From: Flavobacteriales bacterium
GTDB lineage: Bacteria > Bacteroidota > Bacteroidia > CAIKAF01
Direction: 5' to 3'
Length of the DNA: 64,000 nt
Assembly: GCA_022402535.1 (NCBI GenBank)
Contig: JAKRSD010000032.1
Location: 1 to 64,000, forward strand
Positions 31,808 through 41,080 of the stretch are shown one piece after another (position 1 is the first letter of the stretch; every line of letters starts with the position of its first letter). The position numbers and the translations under genes were made by a program. The notes under the pieces were generated by a model that did no database searches, had not been told where the DNA came from, and saw only the letters and a list, made by a program, of their open reading frames with translations.

Positions 31808-31823
31808 AATAAAAGATAAGGAA

Positions 31824-32216
31824 ATGGATCCTATAGCAGATTTTTTGACCAAAATAAGAAATGCAGTAAAAGCGAACCACCGTGTGGTAGAAGCTCCTGC
31901 ATCAAACCTTAAAAAGGATATTACAAAAATCCTTTTTGATAAAGGCTTTATTGCCAACTACAAGTTTGAGCAAAACGGTCCTCAGGAAACTATCAAAATA
32001 GCCCTTAAATACCATCCGGTAACTAAGGAATCAGCTATCCGCAGCATTACAAGGGTGAGTAGCCCGGGTTTGCGTAAATACAGTGGAGCAGATTCTCTTC
32101 CACGTGTACTAAACGGATTGGGTGTGGCCATTTTGTCTACTTCCAGAGGAGTTATGTCTGATAAGCGTGCCCGAGAATTGAATGTGGGCGGCGAAGTATT
32201 ATGTTACGTTTACTAA
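31824..32216 (+). CDS. rpsH: 30S ribosomal protein S8
   Basis: MDPIADFLTKIRNAVKANHRVVEAPAS...ILSTSRGVMSDKRARELNVGGEVLCYVY. Confidence 0.98.
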   Translation: MDPIADFLTKIRNAVKANHRVVEAPASNLKKDITKILFDKGFIANYKFEQNGPQETIKIALKYHPVTKESAIRSITRVSSPGLRKYSGADSLPRVLNGLGVAILSTSRGVMSDKRARELNVGGEVLCYVY

Positions 32217-32229
32217 TAAAGTAAAAAGA

Positions 32230-32787
32230 ATGTCAAGGATTGGAAAATTACCTATACCACTGCCTTCAGGTGTTACAGTTGATGTAAATGCCAACAATGT
32301 GGTTACGGTTAAAGGCGCCAAAGGCGAACTTAAGCAAGCTGTAGATCCAGCAATCAAAATAGAAATTGAAAACGGCACCGTGGTTCTTTCCCGAGCTACC
32401 GAGCAAAAAAGACATCGTGCCATGCATGGTCTATACCGTTCTCTACTAAATAACATGATTACCGGCGTAAGCACCGGTTTCAAATCCGAGCAGGAAATGG
32501 TCGGTGTAGGTTATCGTGCAGAAGCTAAAGGACAGATGTTGGAACTGACATTAGGATATTCTCACAACATTTTGTTTGAAATACCTAAAGAAGTTTCTGT
32601 TGAAACCAAAGCTGAAAAAGGTAAGGCTCCATCCATTACATTAACCAGCTTCGACAAACAACTTTTAGGACAAGTTGCCGCAAAAATCAGATCTATGCGT
32701 AAACCTGAGCCATACAAAGGAAAAGGTATCAAATTCGCAGGTGAAGAGCTTCGTCGTAAGGCAGGTAAATCAGCCGGTAAAAAATAA
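32230..32787 (+). CDS. rplF: 50S ribosomal protein L6
   Basis: MSRIGKLPIPLPSGVTVDV...GVGYRAEAKGQMLELTLGYSH; start corrected from 32182. Confidence 0.98.
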   Translation: MSRIGKLPIPLPSGVTVDVNANNVVTVKGAKGELKQAVDPAIKIEIENGTVVLSRATEQKRHRAMHGLYRSLLNNMITGVSTGFKSEQEMVGVGYRAEAKGQMLELTLGYSHNILFEIPKEVSVETKAEKGKAPSITLTSFDKQLLGQVAAKIRSMRKPEPYKGKGIKFAGEELRRKAGKSAGKK

Positions 32788-32814
32788 TTATAAATCGGAA
32801 ACAAAGTTTAGAAT

Positions 32815-33171
32815 ATGTCAGCCGTTAAAAATATCCGGAGAACAAAAATTAAAATGCGCATCCGCAAGACTATTACAGGTACTGCAGAGCGTCCAAGAAT
32901 TTCTGTTTACCGTAGCAACAAAGAAATATACGCTCAAATTATCGACGATACCAAAGGCGTTACATTATTATCTGCTTCATCCAGAGAAAAAGCACTTGCT
33001 TCAGTAAAAGGTACTAAAGTAGAAATTGCTGCTGCCGTAGGTAAAGCCTTAGCAGAAAAAGCAAAAAATGCAGGTATTGAAAGTGTTACGTTTGACCGTA
33101 ATGGTTATCTGTATCATGGACGTGTAAAGGCTTTGGCAGAATCTGCCCGCGAAGGAGGACTTAAATTCTAG
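32815..33171 (+). CDS. rplR: 50S ribosomal protein L18
   Basis: [34 protein letters not shown]...[26 protein letters not shown]. Confidence 0.98.
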   Translation: MSAVKNIRRTKIKMRIRKTITGTAERPRISVYRSNKEIYAQIIDDTKGVTLLSASSREKALASVKGTKVEIAAAVGKALAEKAKNAGIESVTFDRNGYLYHGRVKALAESAREGGLKF

Positions 33172-33179
33172 TATCTATT

Positions 33180-33701
33180 ATGGCAACACCATCAAATATA
33201 AAAAGAGTAAAATCAGGCGAGATTGAATTAAAAGACAAGCTCGTAGCAATCAACCGCGTTACCAAAGTAACCAAAGGTGGACGTCACTTCAGTTTCTCTG
33301 CAATTGTTGTTGTGGGTAACGAGAACGGCGTTGTAGGATACGGATTAGGTAAAGCCAATGAAGTAGTTGATGCTATTTCAAAAGGTGCTGAAGATGCGAA
33401 GAAAAATCTGATTAAGGTTCCTATCCTTAAAGGTACAATTCCACATGAGCAATCTGCAAAATACGGTGGAGCCCGTGTGTTCCTGAAACCGGCAGCAAAC
33501 GGTACCGGCGTAATTGCCGGTGGTGCGATGCGTGCTGTTCTGGAATCTGTAGGAGTAAAAGACGTTTTGGCCAAATCCAAAGGTTCATCTAACCCACACA
33601 ACGTGGTTAAAGCAACCATTGAGGCATTGGTTCAATTACGTGATGCGGGTACTATTGCTCAACAACGTGGAGTATCCATTGAAAAAGTATTTAACGGTTA
33701 A
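33180..33701 (+). CDS. rpsE: 30S ribosomal protein S5
   Basis: [47 protein letters not shown]. Confidence 0.98.
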   Translation: MATPSNIKRVKSGEIELKDKLVAINRVTKVTKGGRHFSFSAIVVVGNENGVVGYGLGKANEVVDAISKGAEDAKKNLIKVPILKGTIPHEQSAKYGGARVFLKPAANGTGVIAGGAMRAVLESVGVKDVLAKSKGSSNPHNVVKATIEALVQLRDAGTIAQQRGVSIEKVFNG

Positions 33702-33712
33702 CAATAATTACC

Positions 33713-33895
33713 ATGGCCGGAAAGATTAAAATTACCCAGCTGAAAAGCGGTATCGGAAGAAAAGAAGATCAAAAAAGAACCCTTGAGGCCTTAGGTCTTA
33801 AAAGAATCCGTCACACCGTTGAACATACTGCCACTCCCCAAATTTTGGGTATGGTTAAGAAAGTGAAACATTTGATTAATGTAGAAGAAATTTAA
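33713..33895 (+). CDS. rpmD: 50S ribosomal protein L30
   Basis: KIKITQLKSGIGRKEDQKRTLEALGLKRIRHTVEH. Confidence 0.97.
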   Translation: MAGKIKITQLKSGIGRKEDQKRTLEALGLKRIRHTVEHTATPQILGMVKKVKHLINVEEI

Positions 33896-33908
33896 CACGG
33901 AATTTGAG

Positions 33909-34358
33909 ATGAAGCTTAACGAATTAAAACCTGCAGAAGGTTCCGTAAAAAATAATAAACGTGTAGGACGTGGTCAAGGATCAGGAAGAGGAGGAACCTC
34001 TACCCGTGGTCATAAAGGAGCACAGTCTCGTTCCGGTTATTCTAAGAAAAAAGGATTTGAAGGTGGACAGATGCCCTTACAGCGTCGTGTTCCTAAATTC
34101 GGATTTAAAAACATCAACCGTATTGAGTTTAAAGGAGTAAATCTGGATACTCTTCAGGAATTCTCTGAAAAATTCGGGATCACTGAAATTACTCCTGATG
34201 TTTTATTACTTCATGGATTAATGCCCAAAAATTCTTTACTTAAAATTTTAGGCAGAGGCGAATTAAAAGCGGCTCTTACCATAAGTGCCGACGGGTTTAC
34301 ACAAAAAGCAATTCAGGCTATTGAAGCCGCAGGTGGTAAAGCGGAAATACTGGAATAA
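33909..34358 (+). CDS. rplO: 50S ribosomal protein L15
   Basis: MKLNELKPAEGSVKNNKRVGRGQGSGRGGTSTRGHKGAQSRSG. Confidence 0.98.
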   Translation: MKLNELKPAEGSVKNNKRVGRGQGSGRGGTSTRGHKGAQSRSGYSKKKGFEGGQMPLQRRVPKFGFKNINRIEFKGVNLDTLQEFSEKFGITEITPDVLLLHGLMPKNSLLKILGRGELKAALTISADGFTQKAIQAIEAAGGKAEILE

Positions 34359-35693
34359 ATGAAGGACCTTTTCTCCACAATAGGAAACATATTTAAAATT
34401 GAAGAACTGAGAGGACGTATTCTAACGACTCTCAGTTTAGTTCTTGTATACCGTTTAGGTTCGTTTATCGTACTACCCGGTATCGATTCTGAAGTATTGG
34501 CGGCTCAGGCTCAAGGTTCTTCCGGAAGTGTTCTCGACATTCTGGTAAGTTTTACCGGCGGGGCCTTTTCAAGAGCTTCAATTTTTGCATTAGGAATCAT
34601 GCCCTACATCTCTGCATCTATCATTGTGCAGTTATTGGGTATTGCCGTTCCCTATTTTCAAAAACTTCAAAAAGAAGGAGAAAGCGGCAGAACCCGACTT
34701 AATCAAATTACGCGCGGGCTTACCGTGTTAATTACAGCCTTTCAGGCTCCAGGATATCTGACTACACAGGTTCCGTTAATGGCCCGTCCTGATAGTGCAT
34801 TGTGGTGGACTATGGCCATTACTCTTCTAGTATCAGGAACCATATTCTGTATGTGGCTTGGTGAGCGTATCACTGATAAAGGTATCGGTAACGGAATCTC
34901 TATTCTGATTATGATTGGTATCATAGCCAACCTCCCCACTGCATTTATCGTAGAATTTGGTTCTAAAATGGAAGCCGATGGTGGAGGTCTGATTCTATTT
35001 ATCTTAGAAATCGTGCTTCTTTTAGCGGTTATCGTGTTGAGTATCTTATTGGTACAGGGAACACGTAGAATTCCGATTCAGTTTGCCAAAAGATTAGTAG
35101 GCGGCGGTGTTAAACAAGCCGGTGGTCGTCGCGAGTTCTTACCCTTAAAAGTGAACGCAGCGGGAGTTATGCCAATCATTTTTGCCCAGGCAATTATGTT
35201 TGTGCCTATTTATCTGGTGGGTTTTGCAGATTCGGGTGGCGGAAGCTGGATTGCCCGTAATTTCCAAGACTTCACTACCCTACCCTACAACTTTACGTTC
35301 GCATTGATGATCGTATTGTTTACGTATTTCTACACGGCAATTACTGTTAATCCCAATCAAATTGCTGACGATTTAAAACGCTCAGGCGGTTTTATTCCCG
35401 GTATCCGTCCAGGAAAAAATACGGCAGAGTACATTGATAATGTGATGTCCAGAATCACCCTTCCGGGTTCATTATTCTTGGCATTAATTGCCATTCTGCC
35501 GGCATTTGCCTCATTAGCAAACATAAATACAGCACTCGCCTACTTCTATGGAGGAACTTCTCTATTAATTATGGTGGGTGTGGTGTTAGATACTCTTTCG
35601 CAAATTGACAGTCATCTGAAAATGCGCGAAATGGACGGTCTTATGAAATCCGGAAGGATTAAAGGACGTTCCACAACTTCGGTAAGCATTTAA
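34359..35693 (+). CDS. secY: Protein translocase subunit SecY
   Basis: RILTTLSLVLVYRLGSFIVLPGID...GGAFSRASIFALGIMPYISASIIVQLL...NPNQIADDLKRSGGFIPGIRPGKNTAEYI. Confidence 0.98.
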   Translation: MKDLFSTIGNIFKIEELRGRILTTLSLVLVYRLGSFIVLPGIDSEVLAAQAQGSSGSVLDILVSFTGGAFSRASIFALGIMPYISASIIVQLLGIAVPYFQKLQKEGESGRTRLNQITRGLTVLITAFQAPGYLTTQVPLMARPDSALWWTMAITLLVSGTIFCMWLGERITDKGIGNGISILIMIGIIANLPTAFIVEFGSKMEADGGGLILFILEIVLLLAVIVLSILLVQGTRRIPIQFAKRLVGGGVKQAGGRREFLPLKVNAAGVMPIIFAQAIMFVPIYLVGFADSGGGSWIARNFQDFTTLPYNFTFALMIVLFTYFYTAITVNPNQIADDLKRSGGFIPGIRPGKNTAEYIDNVMSRITLPGSLFLALIAILPAFASLANINTALAYFYGGTSLLIMVGVVLDTLSQIDSHLKMREMDGLMKSGRIKGRSTTSVSI

Positions 35694-35703
35694 TTTTTAT
35701 AGA

Positions 35704-36507
35704 GTGAGTAAGGTTATCCTTAAAACCTCTGAAGAAATTGAGCTGATCCGTATAAGTTCTTTACTTGTTGGTGACACCCATGCAGAAGTTGCAAAACATA
35801 TCCGTCCTGGAATTAAAACTTCCGAACTGGATAAAATTGCGGAAACATTTATCCGGGATATGGGAGGAATTCCCTCCTTCAAAGGATTCGGCGGTTTCCC
35901 TGCTTCATTATGCATTTCAGTAAATCAGGCCGTAGTTCATGGTATTCCCGGTAATTATGAAATTCAACCGGGAGATGTACTGAGCGTTGATTGCGGGGTT
36001 TTCAAAAACGGATTCCATGGCGATTCAGCCTATACATATCTTATTCAAGACGAGCAAATTGAGGATAAGAAAAAATTACTGAAAATAACTTTGGAATGTT
36101 TAGAAATAGGTTGTACTTTTGCCGCCCCCGGAAACAGGGTGGGTGACATAGGCTCAGCGATTCAAAAACATGCCGAAAAACACGGATATGGAGTTGTAAG
36201 AGAGCTTGTCGGTCATGGACTCGGAAGAGAATTACATGAAAAACCGGAAGTGCCCAATTACGGAAAAGCCGGAAGCGGCCCCTTACTGAAACCGGGAACA
36301 ACTATCTGCATAGAGCCTATGATTAATATGGGAACGAAAGCAGTAAAAACGTTGGCAGACAAATGGACAATAGTCACGGCAGATGCTAAACCATCTGCAC
36401 ACTTTGAACATGTAGTAGCCATCACAGAACAAGGAACCGAGATTTTGTCTTCGTTTCTTAAGATTGAAGAAGAGATAAAGAAAAACGAATATTTGGTAAG
36501 TATATAA
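35704..36507 (+). CDS. map: Type I methionine aminopeptidase
   Basis: GTG start; SINQAVVHGIPGN-like (SVNQAVVHGIPGN), DVLSVDCGVFKNGFHGDSAYTY, LVGHGLGRELHEKPEVPNYG, ICIEPMIN. Confidence 0.97.
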   Translation: MSKVILKTSEEIELIRISSLLVGDTHAEVAKHIRPGIKTSELDKIAETFIRDMGGIPSFKGFGGFPASLCISVNQAVVHGIPGNYEIQPGDVLSVDCGVFKNGFHGDSAYTYLIQDEQIEDKKKLLKITLECLEIGCTFAAPGNRVGDIGSAIQKHAEKHGYGVVRELVGHGLGRELHEKPEVPNYGKAGSGPLLKPGTTICIEPMINMGTKAVKTLADKWTIVTADAKPSAHFEHVVAITEQGTEILSSFLKIEEEIKKNEYLVSI

Positions 36508-36726
36508 ATGGTAAAACAGTCTTCGATAGAACAGGACGGTACAATAATAGAGGCCTTATCAAATGCCATGTTTAGGGCAGAGTTAGAAAATGGTCATATT
36601 ATTACTGCCCACATTTCGGGAAAGATGAGAATGAATTACATAAAAATCTTACCCGGAGACAGAGTAAAAATTGAAATGTCGCCATACGATTTAACAAAAG
36701 GAAGAATTACTTACCGATATAAATAA
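36508..36726 (+). CDS. infA: Translation initiation factor IF-1
   Basis: [68 protein letters not shown]. Confidence 0.98.
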   Translation: MVKQSSIEQDGTIIEALSNAMFRAELENGHIITAHISGKMRMNYIKILPGDRVKIEMSPYDLTKGRITYRYK

Positions 36727-36744
36727 AATTTAGAAAAAGGAATC

Positions 36745-36861
36745 ATGAAAGTTAGAGCATCAATAAAGAAAAGAAGCGCCGACTGCAAAATTGTACGCAG
36801 ACACGGAAAGCTTTATGTGATTAACAAAAAGAATCCTAAGTTTAAACAAAGACAAGGTTAA
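36745..36861 (+). CDS. rpmJ: 50S ribosomal protein L36 (missing from the supplied ORF track)
   Basis: Direct translation: [38 protein letters not shown]; lies between infA and rpsM. Confidence 0.97.
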   Translation: MKVRASIKKRSADCKIVRRHGKLYVINKKNPKFKQRQG

Positions 36862-36879
36862 AAATTATTATTAGTCACT

Positions 36880-37254
36880 ATGGCAAGGATAGCCGGTATA
36901 GATTTACCCAAGAACAAAAGAGGCGTAATTGGCCTTACCTACATTTATGGTATTGGCTTAAGCAGCTCTAAAAAAATTCTGGCGAAAGCCGGAATTGATG
37001 AGAATGTAAAAGTGAATGACTGGAACGACGATCAGTTGGCAGCCATACGCGGTATCATCAACGAAATTAAAGTAGAAGGTGCTCTTCGTTCAGAAGTGCA
37101 GCTTAACATTAAACGTCTGATGGATATTGGTTGCTATCGTGGTGTTCGTCACCGTTTAGGTCTTCCTTTAAGAGGTCAGCAGACTCAAACCAACTGCCGT
37201 ACCCGTAAAGGAAAACGTAAAACTGTAGCCAACAAGAAAAAAGCTACTAAATAA
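36880..37254 (+). CDS. rpsM: 30S ribosomal protein S13
   Basis: [34 protein letters not shown]...[33 protein letters not shown]. Confidence 0.98.
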   Translation: MARIAGIDLPKNKRGVIGLTYIYGIGLSSSKKILAKAGIDENVKVNDWNDDQLAAIRGIINEIKVEGALRSEVQLNIKRLMDIGCYRGVRHRLGLPLRGQQTQTNCRTRKGKRKTVANKKKATK

Positions 37255-37281
37255 TTAGGTTAATAGTAATAGAATAATATA

Positions 37282-37665
37282 ATGGCTAAAAGCAAAACAC
37301 CGAAGAAAAAGGTGAAAGTTGAACCCATGGGCGAAGCACATATCAACGCCACGTTCAACAACATCATCATTTCTTTGACCAACTCTGCGGGACAGGTTAT
37401 TACCTGGTCTTCTGCAGGAAAGATGGGCTTCAGGGGCTCTAAAAAGAATACCCCCTATGCGGCTCAAATGGCAGCTCAAGACTGCGTTAAGGAGGCTTTC
37501 GATTTAGGTCTCAGAAGAGTAAAAGTATATGTAAAAGGACCCGGAGGCGGTAGAGAATCTGCTATCCGTACCCTGCATGGTGCCGGAGTTGAAGTTACTG
37601 AAATTATCGATGTAACCCCACTTCCACACAATGGCTGCAGGCCTCCTAAAAAACGTAGAGTTTAA
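37282..37665 (+). CDS. rpsK: 30S ribosomal protein S11
   Basis: [49 protein letters not shown]...[13 protein letters not shown]. Confidence 0.98.
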   Translation: MAKSKTPKKKVKVEPMGEAHINATFNNIIISLTNSAGQVITWSSAGKMGFRGSKKNTPYAAQMAAQDCVKEAFDLGLRRVKVYVKGPGGGRESAIRTLHGAGVEVTEIIDVTPLPHNGCRPPKKRRV

Positions 37666-37697
37666 TCATTTCATTAAACCTAAAGAAGTAAATAATC

Positions 37698-38303
37698 ATG
37701 GCAAGATATAGAGGTCCAAAATCCAAAATCGCGCGTAAGTTCAGAGAGCCCATTTTCGGCCCTGATAAAGTTTTACAGCGCAAGCAGTACGGTCCGGGTA
37801 TGCACGGTCCGTCTAAAAGACGTAAAAAACAATCTGAATACGCTATTCAGCTCTCAGAAAAGCAAAAAGCTAAATATACATACGGTATTCTTGAGCGTCA
37901 GTTCAGACTGGTGTTTGAAAAAGCCAGCCGCCTGAAAGGGATTACCGGTGAAAACCTTTTACGTCTGTGCGAATCACGCTTAGACAATATGACATACCGC
38001 ATGGGTATTGCTCCAACCCGCAGAGCTGCCCGCCAATTGGTTGGTCACAACCACATTTTGGTAAACGGCGAAGTATGTAATATCCCCAGCCGTATTTTGA
38101 AACCGGGCGATGTTGTAAGTGTTCGTGAAAAATCTAAAAACTTAGAAATCATTACGTCCACATTATCTACCCATCGTACAAAATTAGACTGGGTTACATT
38201 TGATGCTGCTACTTTATCAGGTACTTATGTATCTCTTCCCGTAAGAGATCAGATTCCTGAAAACATCAAGGAGCAGTTAATCGTAGAGTTGTATTCAAAA
38301 TAA
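37698..38303 (+). CDS. rpsD: 30S ribosomal protein S4
   Basis: [24 protein letters not shown]...[34 protein letters not shown]. Confidence 0.98.
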   Translation: MARYRGPKSKIARKFREPIFGPDKVLQRKQYGPGMHGPSKRRKKQSEYAIQLSEKQKAKYTYGILERQFRLVFEKASRLKGITGENLLRLCESRLDNMTYRMGIAPTRRAARQLVGHNHILVNGEVCNIPSRILKPGDVVSVREKSKNLEIITSTLSTHRTKLDWVTFDAATLSGTYVSLPVRDQIPENIKEQLIVELYSK

Positions 38304-38334
38304 AAATAATCCTCAATAAAAAAGGAGAGCACAA

Positions 38335-39327
38335 ATGGCTATTCTTGATTTTCAAAAACCGGATAAAGTTATCATGCTTGAATCCGATGACCGCCAAGGT
38401 AAATTCGAATTCAGACCTCTTGAACCCGGATACGGAATTACAATCGGTAACTCCCTGAGAAGAATTCTTCTTTCTTCTCTAGAAGGATTTGCCATCACTT
38501 CCGTAAAAGTGGAAGGAGCTCCTCATGAGTTTTCTACCCTAAAAGGAGTGGTTGAGGATTTCACCGAAATCATCCTGAATCTTAAAAAAGTACGATTTAA
38601 ACGTCAAATCGATACGGTTAGTGATGAACGCGTGACTTTAAACTTCACCGGTCAGGACAAACTTACCGCAGGTGATTTAGGTAAATTTATCTCAGGATTT
38701 CAGGTGTTGAATAATGAGCAGGTAATCTGCCATATGGAACCCTCAGTAAAACTGAACATTGAGTTCACTATCGGAAAAGGTCGTGGTTACGTTCCTTCCG
38801 AAGAGAATAAAAATCCAAATGCCGATACAGGCGTTATAGCGATCGATTCTATCTTTACGCCAATCAAAAACGTGAAGTATTCTATCGAGAACTATCGGGT
38901 TGAGCAAAAAACAGACTATGAGAAGCTTGTTATCGAGATTCTTACTGACGGCTCTATCCATCCTAAAGATGCCTTGAAAGAAGCTGCTAAAATTCTTATT
39001 CATCACTTTATGCTTTTCTCTGACGAGAAAATCACATTGGATACTGAAGAAAAAACACAGACTGAAGAATTTGACGAAGAATTCTTACACATGCGTCAAC
39101 TGTTGAAATCCAAACTGGTGGATATGGATCTTTCCGTAAGAGCGTTGAACTGCCTAAAAGCTGCCGACGTGGAAACACTGGGAGAATTGGTTTCTTTCAA
39201 CAAAAACGATCTTTTAAAATTCAGAAACTTTGGTAAAAAGTCTCTGATGGAATTAGAAGATCTGGTTAAAAGCAAAAGCTTACACTTCGGAATGAATGTG
39301 GGCAAATACAAGTTGGACAAGGAGTAA
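38335..39327 (+). CDS. rpoA: DNA-directed RNA polymerase subunit alpha
   Basis: [58 protein letters not shown]. Confidence 0.98.
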   Translation: MAILDFQKPDKVIMLESDDRQGKFEFRPLEPGYGITIGNSLRRILLSSLEGFAITSVKVEGAPHEFSTLKGVVEDFTEIILNLKKVRFKRQIDTVSDERVTLNFTGQDKLTAGDLGKFISGFQVLNNEQVICHMEPSVKLNIEFTIGKGRGYVPSEENKNPNADTGVIAIDSIFTPIKNVKYSIENYRVEQKTDYEKLVIEILTDGSIHPKDALKEAAKILIHHFMLFSDEKITLDTEEKTQTEEFDEEFLHMRQLLKSKLVDMDLSVRALNCLKAADVETLGELVSFNKNDLLKFRNFGKKSLMELEDLVKSKSLHFGMNVGKYKLDKE

Positions 39328-39345
39328 TCCTATAAAAGTATTGAA

Positions 39346-39864
39346 ATGAGACACGGTAAAAAAGTAAACCACTTGGGCAGAACGGCCCCTCACAGAAGAG
39401 CTTTGCTCTCTAATATGGCCACTTCACTGATTACCCACAAACGTATTACGACTACTGTAGCTAAAGCTAAAGCACTTCGTAAGTATGTAGAACCTCTGCT
39501 GAATAAGTCTAAAACAGACAGCACACATTCACGCAGGGTAGTATTCAGCTATCTTCAGAATAAAGATGCCGTAACGGAACTGTTTCGCGAAATTTCCGGC
39601 AAAATTGCCGAAAGAAACGGTGGCTACACACGCATCATCAAATTGGGCGCAAGACCCGGTGATAATGCTGAAATGGCAATCATTGAATTAGTAGATTACA
39701 ATACAGTACTCACTAAGGGAACTAAAGCAGCTCCTGCCAAAAAACGTACCCGTCGTGGTGCTAAAGCTACTGCTCCTGCTGCTGAAAAAGCGGTAGAAGA
39801 AGTAAAGCCGGTAGAAGAAGCTCCCGCTGAAGAATCTAAAACAGAAGAAAGCGGAAACGAATAA
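39346..39864 (+). CDS. rplQ: 50S ribosomal protein L17 with acidic/Ala-rich C-terminal tail
   Basis: [51 protein letters not shown]; tail [14 protein letters not shown]. Confidence 0.97.
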   Translation: MRHGKKVNHLGRTAPHRRALLSNMATSLITHKRITTTVAKAKALRKYVEPLLNKSKTDSTHSRRVVFSYLQNKDAVTELFREISGKIAERNGGYTRIIKLGARPGDNAEMAIIELVDYNTVLTKGTKAAPAKKRTRRGAKATAPAAEKAVEEVKPVEEAPAEESKTEESGNE

Positions 39865-39890
39865 GTATGTTTTTTTAACTAATTATCAAG

Positions 39891-39925
39891 AAAGGGTAAA
39901 TCGCTTTGATTTATCCTTTTTTTTT
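39891..39925 (+). terminator. Rho-independent terminator of the ribosomal supercluster
   Basis: AAAGGGTAAATC-GCTTT-GATTTATCCTTT plus T-run (12-bp stem, one G.U). Confidence 0.8.
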
Positions 39926-39950
39926 GCAAATAAATTCACAAGGAATACTC

Positions 39951-41045
39951 ATGAAATACGAAATTGCGCAGGATGCATTTGTACTTCTCGCCGATGGTAC
40001 ATTGTTTAAAGGAAGAGCAGCCGGAAAACCGGGAACCGCCACAGGCGAAATCTGCTTTAACACAGCCATGACGGGATACCAGGAAACATTTACTGATCCC
40101 TCCTATTATGGACAGATTCTTACCATGACCAATGCTCATATCGGTAACTACAATGTTAACGAAGAGGAAACCGAATCCAATTCCATTAAAATATCGGCCT
40201 TGGTATGTAAAAATTTCTCGCTGAAAGGTTCACGTATCAAATCATACACAAATCTTGACCAATATTTTAAAGACGCAGGCATAACCGTTATTTCTGATGT
40301 GGATACCCGGGCTTTGGTAAGACATATTCGTAATAAAGGAGCCATGAATGCCATAGTTTCTACAGAAATCAAAGACGTAGAAACCCTTAAACAGATGTTG
40401 TCTGAAGTGCCCTCGATGCAGGGATTGGAGTTATCATCCAAAGTTTCGTGTACTGAACCCTATTTTGAGGGCAGTCCGGATTCGGCAAAGAAAGTAGCGG
40501 TTTTGGATTTGGGACTGAAGCATAATATTGTTCGTTGCCTTACCGAACGGGGATGTTATGTACAGGTTTTTCCGATGAATACGTCTTATGCAGAAATGAA
40601 AGCCTGGAATCCTGACGGATATATGATAACCAATGGTCCCGGTGATCCCGAAACGCTTGAAAAACCCATTCAGACCGTAAAAGACATTGTAGCAGCAAAT
40701 GAAAAATTGTTCGGCATCTGCCTTGGACATCAGGTGCTGGCAATTGCCGGCGGATTAAGCACCTATAAGATGGTGAACGGGCATCGCGGTATAAACCATC
40801 CTATTTTAAACCATATTACAGGAAAGGGCGAAATTACCTCTCAAAATCACGGTTTTGTGGTGGATGAAAAAACACTGGGCAATAATCCCGAAATTGAAGT
40901 GACCCATACCCACTTAAATGATGGAACTATTGCCGGCATCAGACTGAAAAACAAACCGGTGTTCTCCGTGCAGTATCACCCGGAAGCATTTGCGGGTCCG
41001 CATGATTCCCGCTATCTTTTTGACCAATTTGTTGACACTTTATAA
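39951..41045 (+). CDS. carA: Carbamoyl-phosphate synthase small subunit
   Basis: LADGTLFKGRAAGKPGTATGEICFNTAMTGYQETFTDPSYYGQILTMTNAHIGNYN...FGICLGHQVLAIAGG; start corrected from 39906. Confidence 0.97.
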   Translation: MKYEIAQDAFVLLADGTLFKGRAAGKPGTATGEICFNTAMTGYQETFTDPSYYGQILTMTNAHIGNYNVNEEETESNSIKISALVCKNFSLKGSRIKSYTNLDQYFKDAGITVISDVDTRALVRHIRNKGAMNAIVSTEIKDVETLKQMLSEVPSMQGLELSSKVSCTEPYFEGSPDSAKKVAVLDLGLKHNIVRCLTERGCYVQVFPMNTSYAEMKAWNPDGYMITNGPGDPETLEKPIQTVKDIVAANEKLFGICLGHQVLAIAGGLSTYKMVNGHRGINHPILNHITGKGEITSQNHGFVVDEKTLGNNPEIEVTHTHLNDGTIAGIRLKNKPVFSVQYHPEAFAGPHDSRYLFDQFVDTL

Positions 41046-41054
41046 TATTCCCTT

Positions 41055-41062
41055 TACATTTG
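41055..41062 (+). promoter_or_regulatory. -7 element TACATTTG of the first protease gene
   Basis: Exact TAnnTTTG just after the carA stop; TTTG at 41028-41031 could be the -33 element (N23). Confidence 0.5.
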
Positions 41063-41080
41063 ATTATCAAACTCACACAC

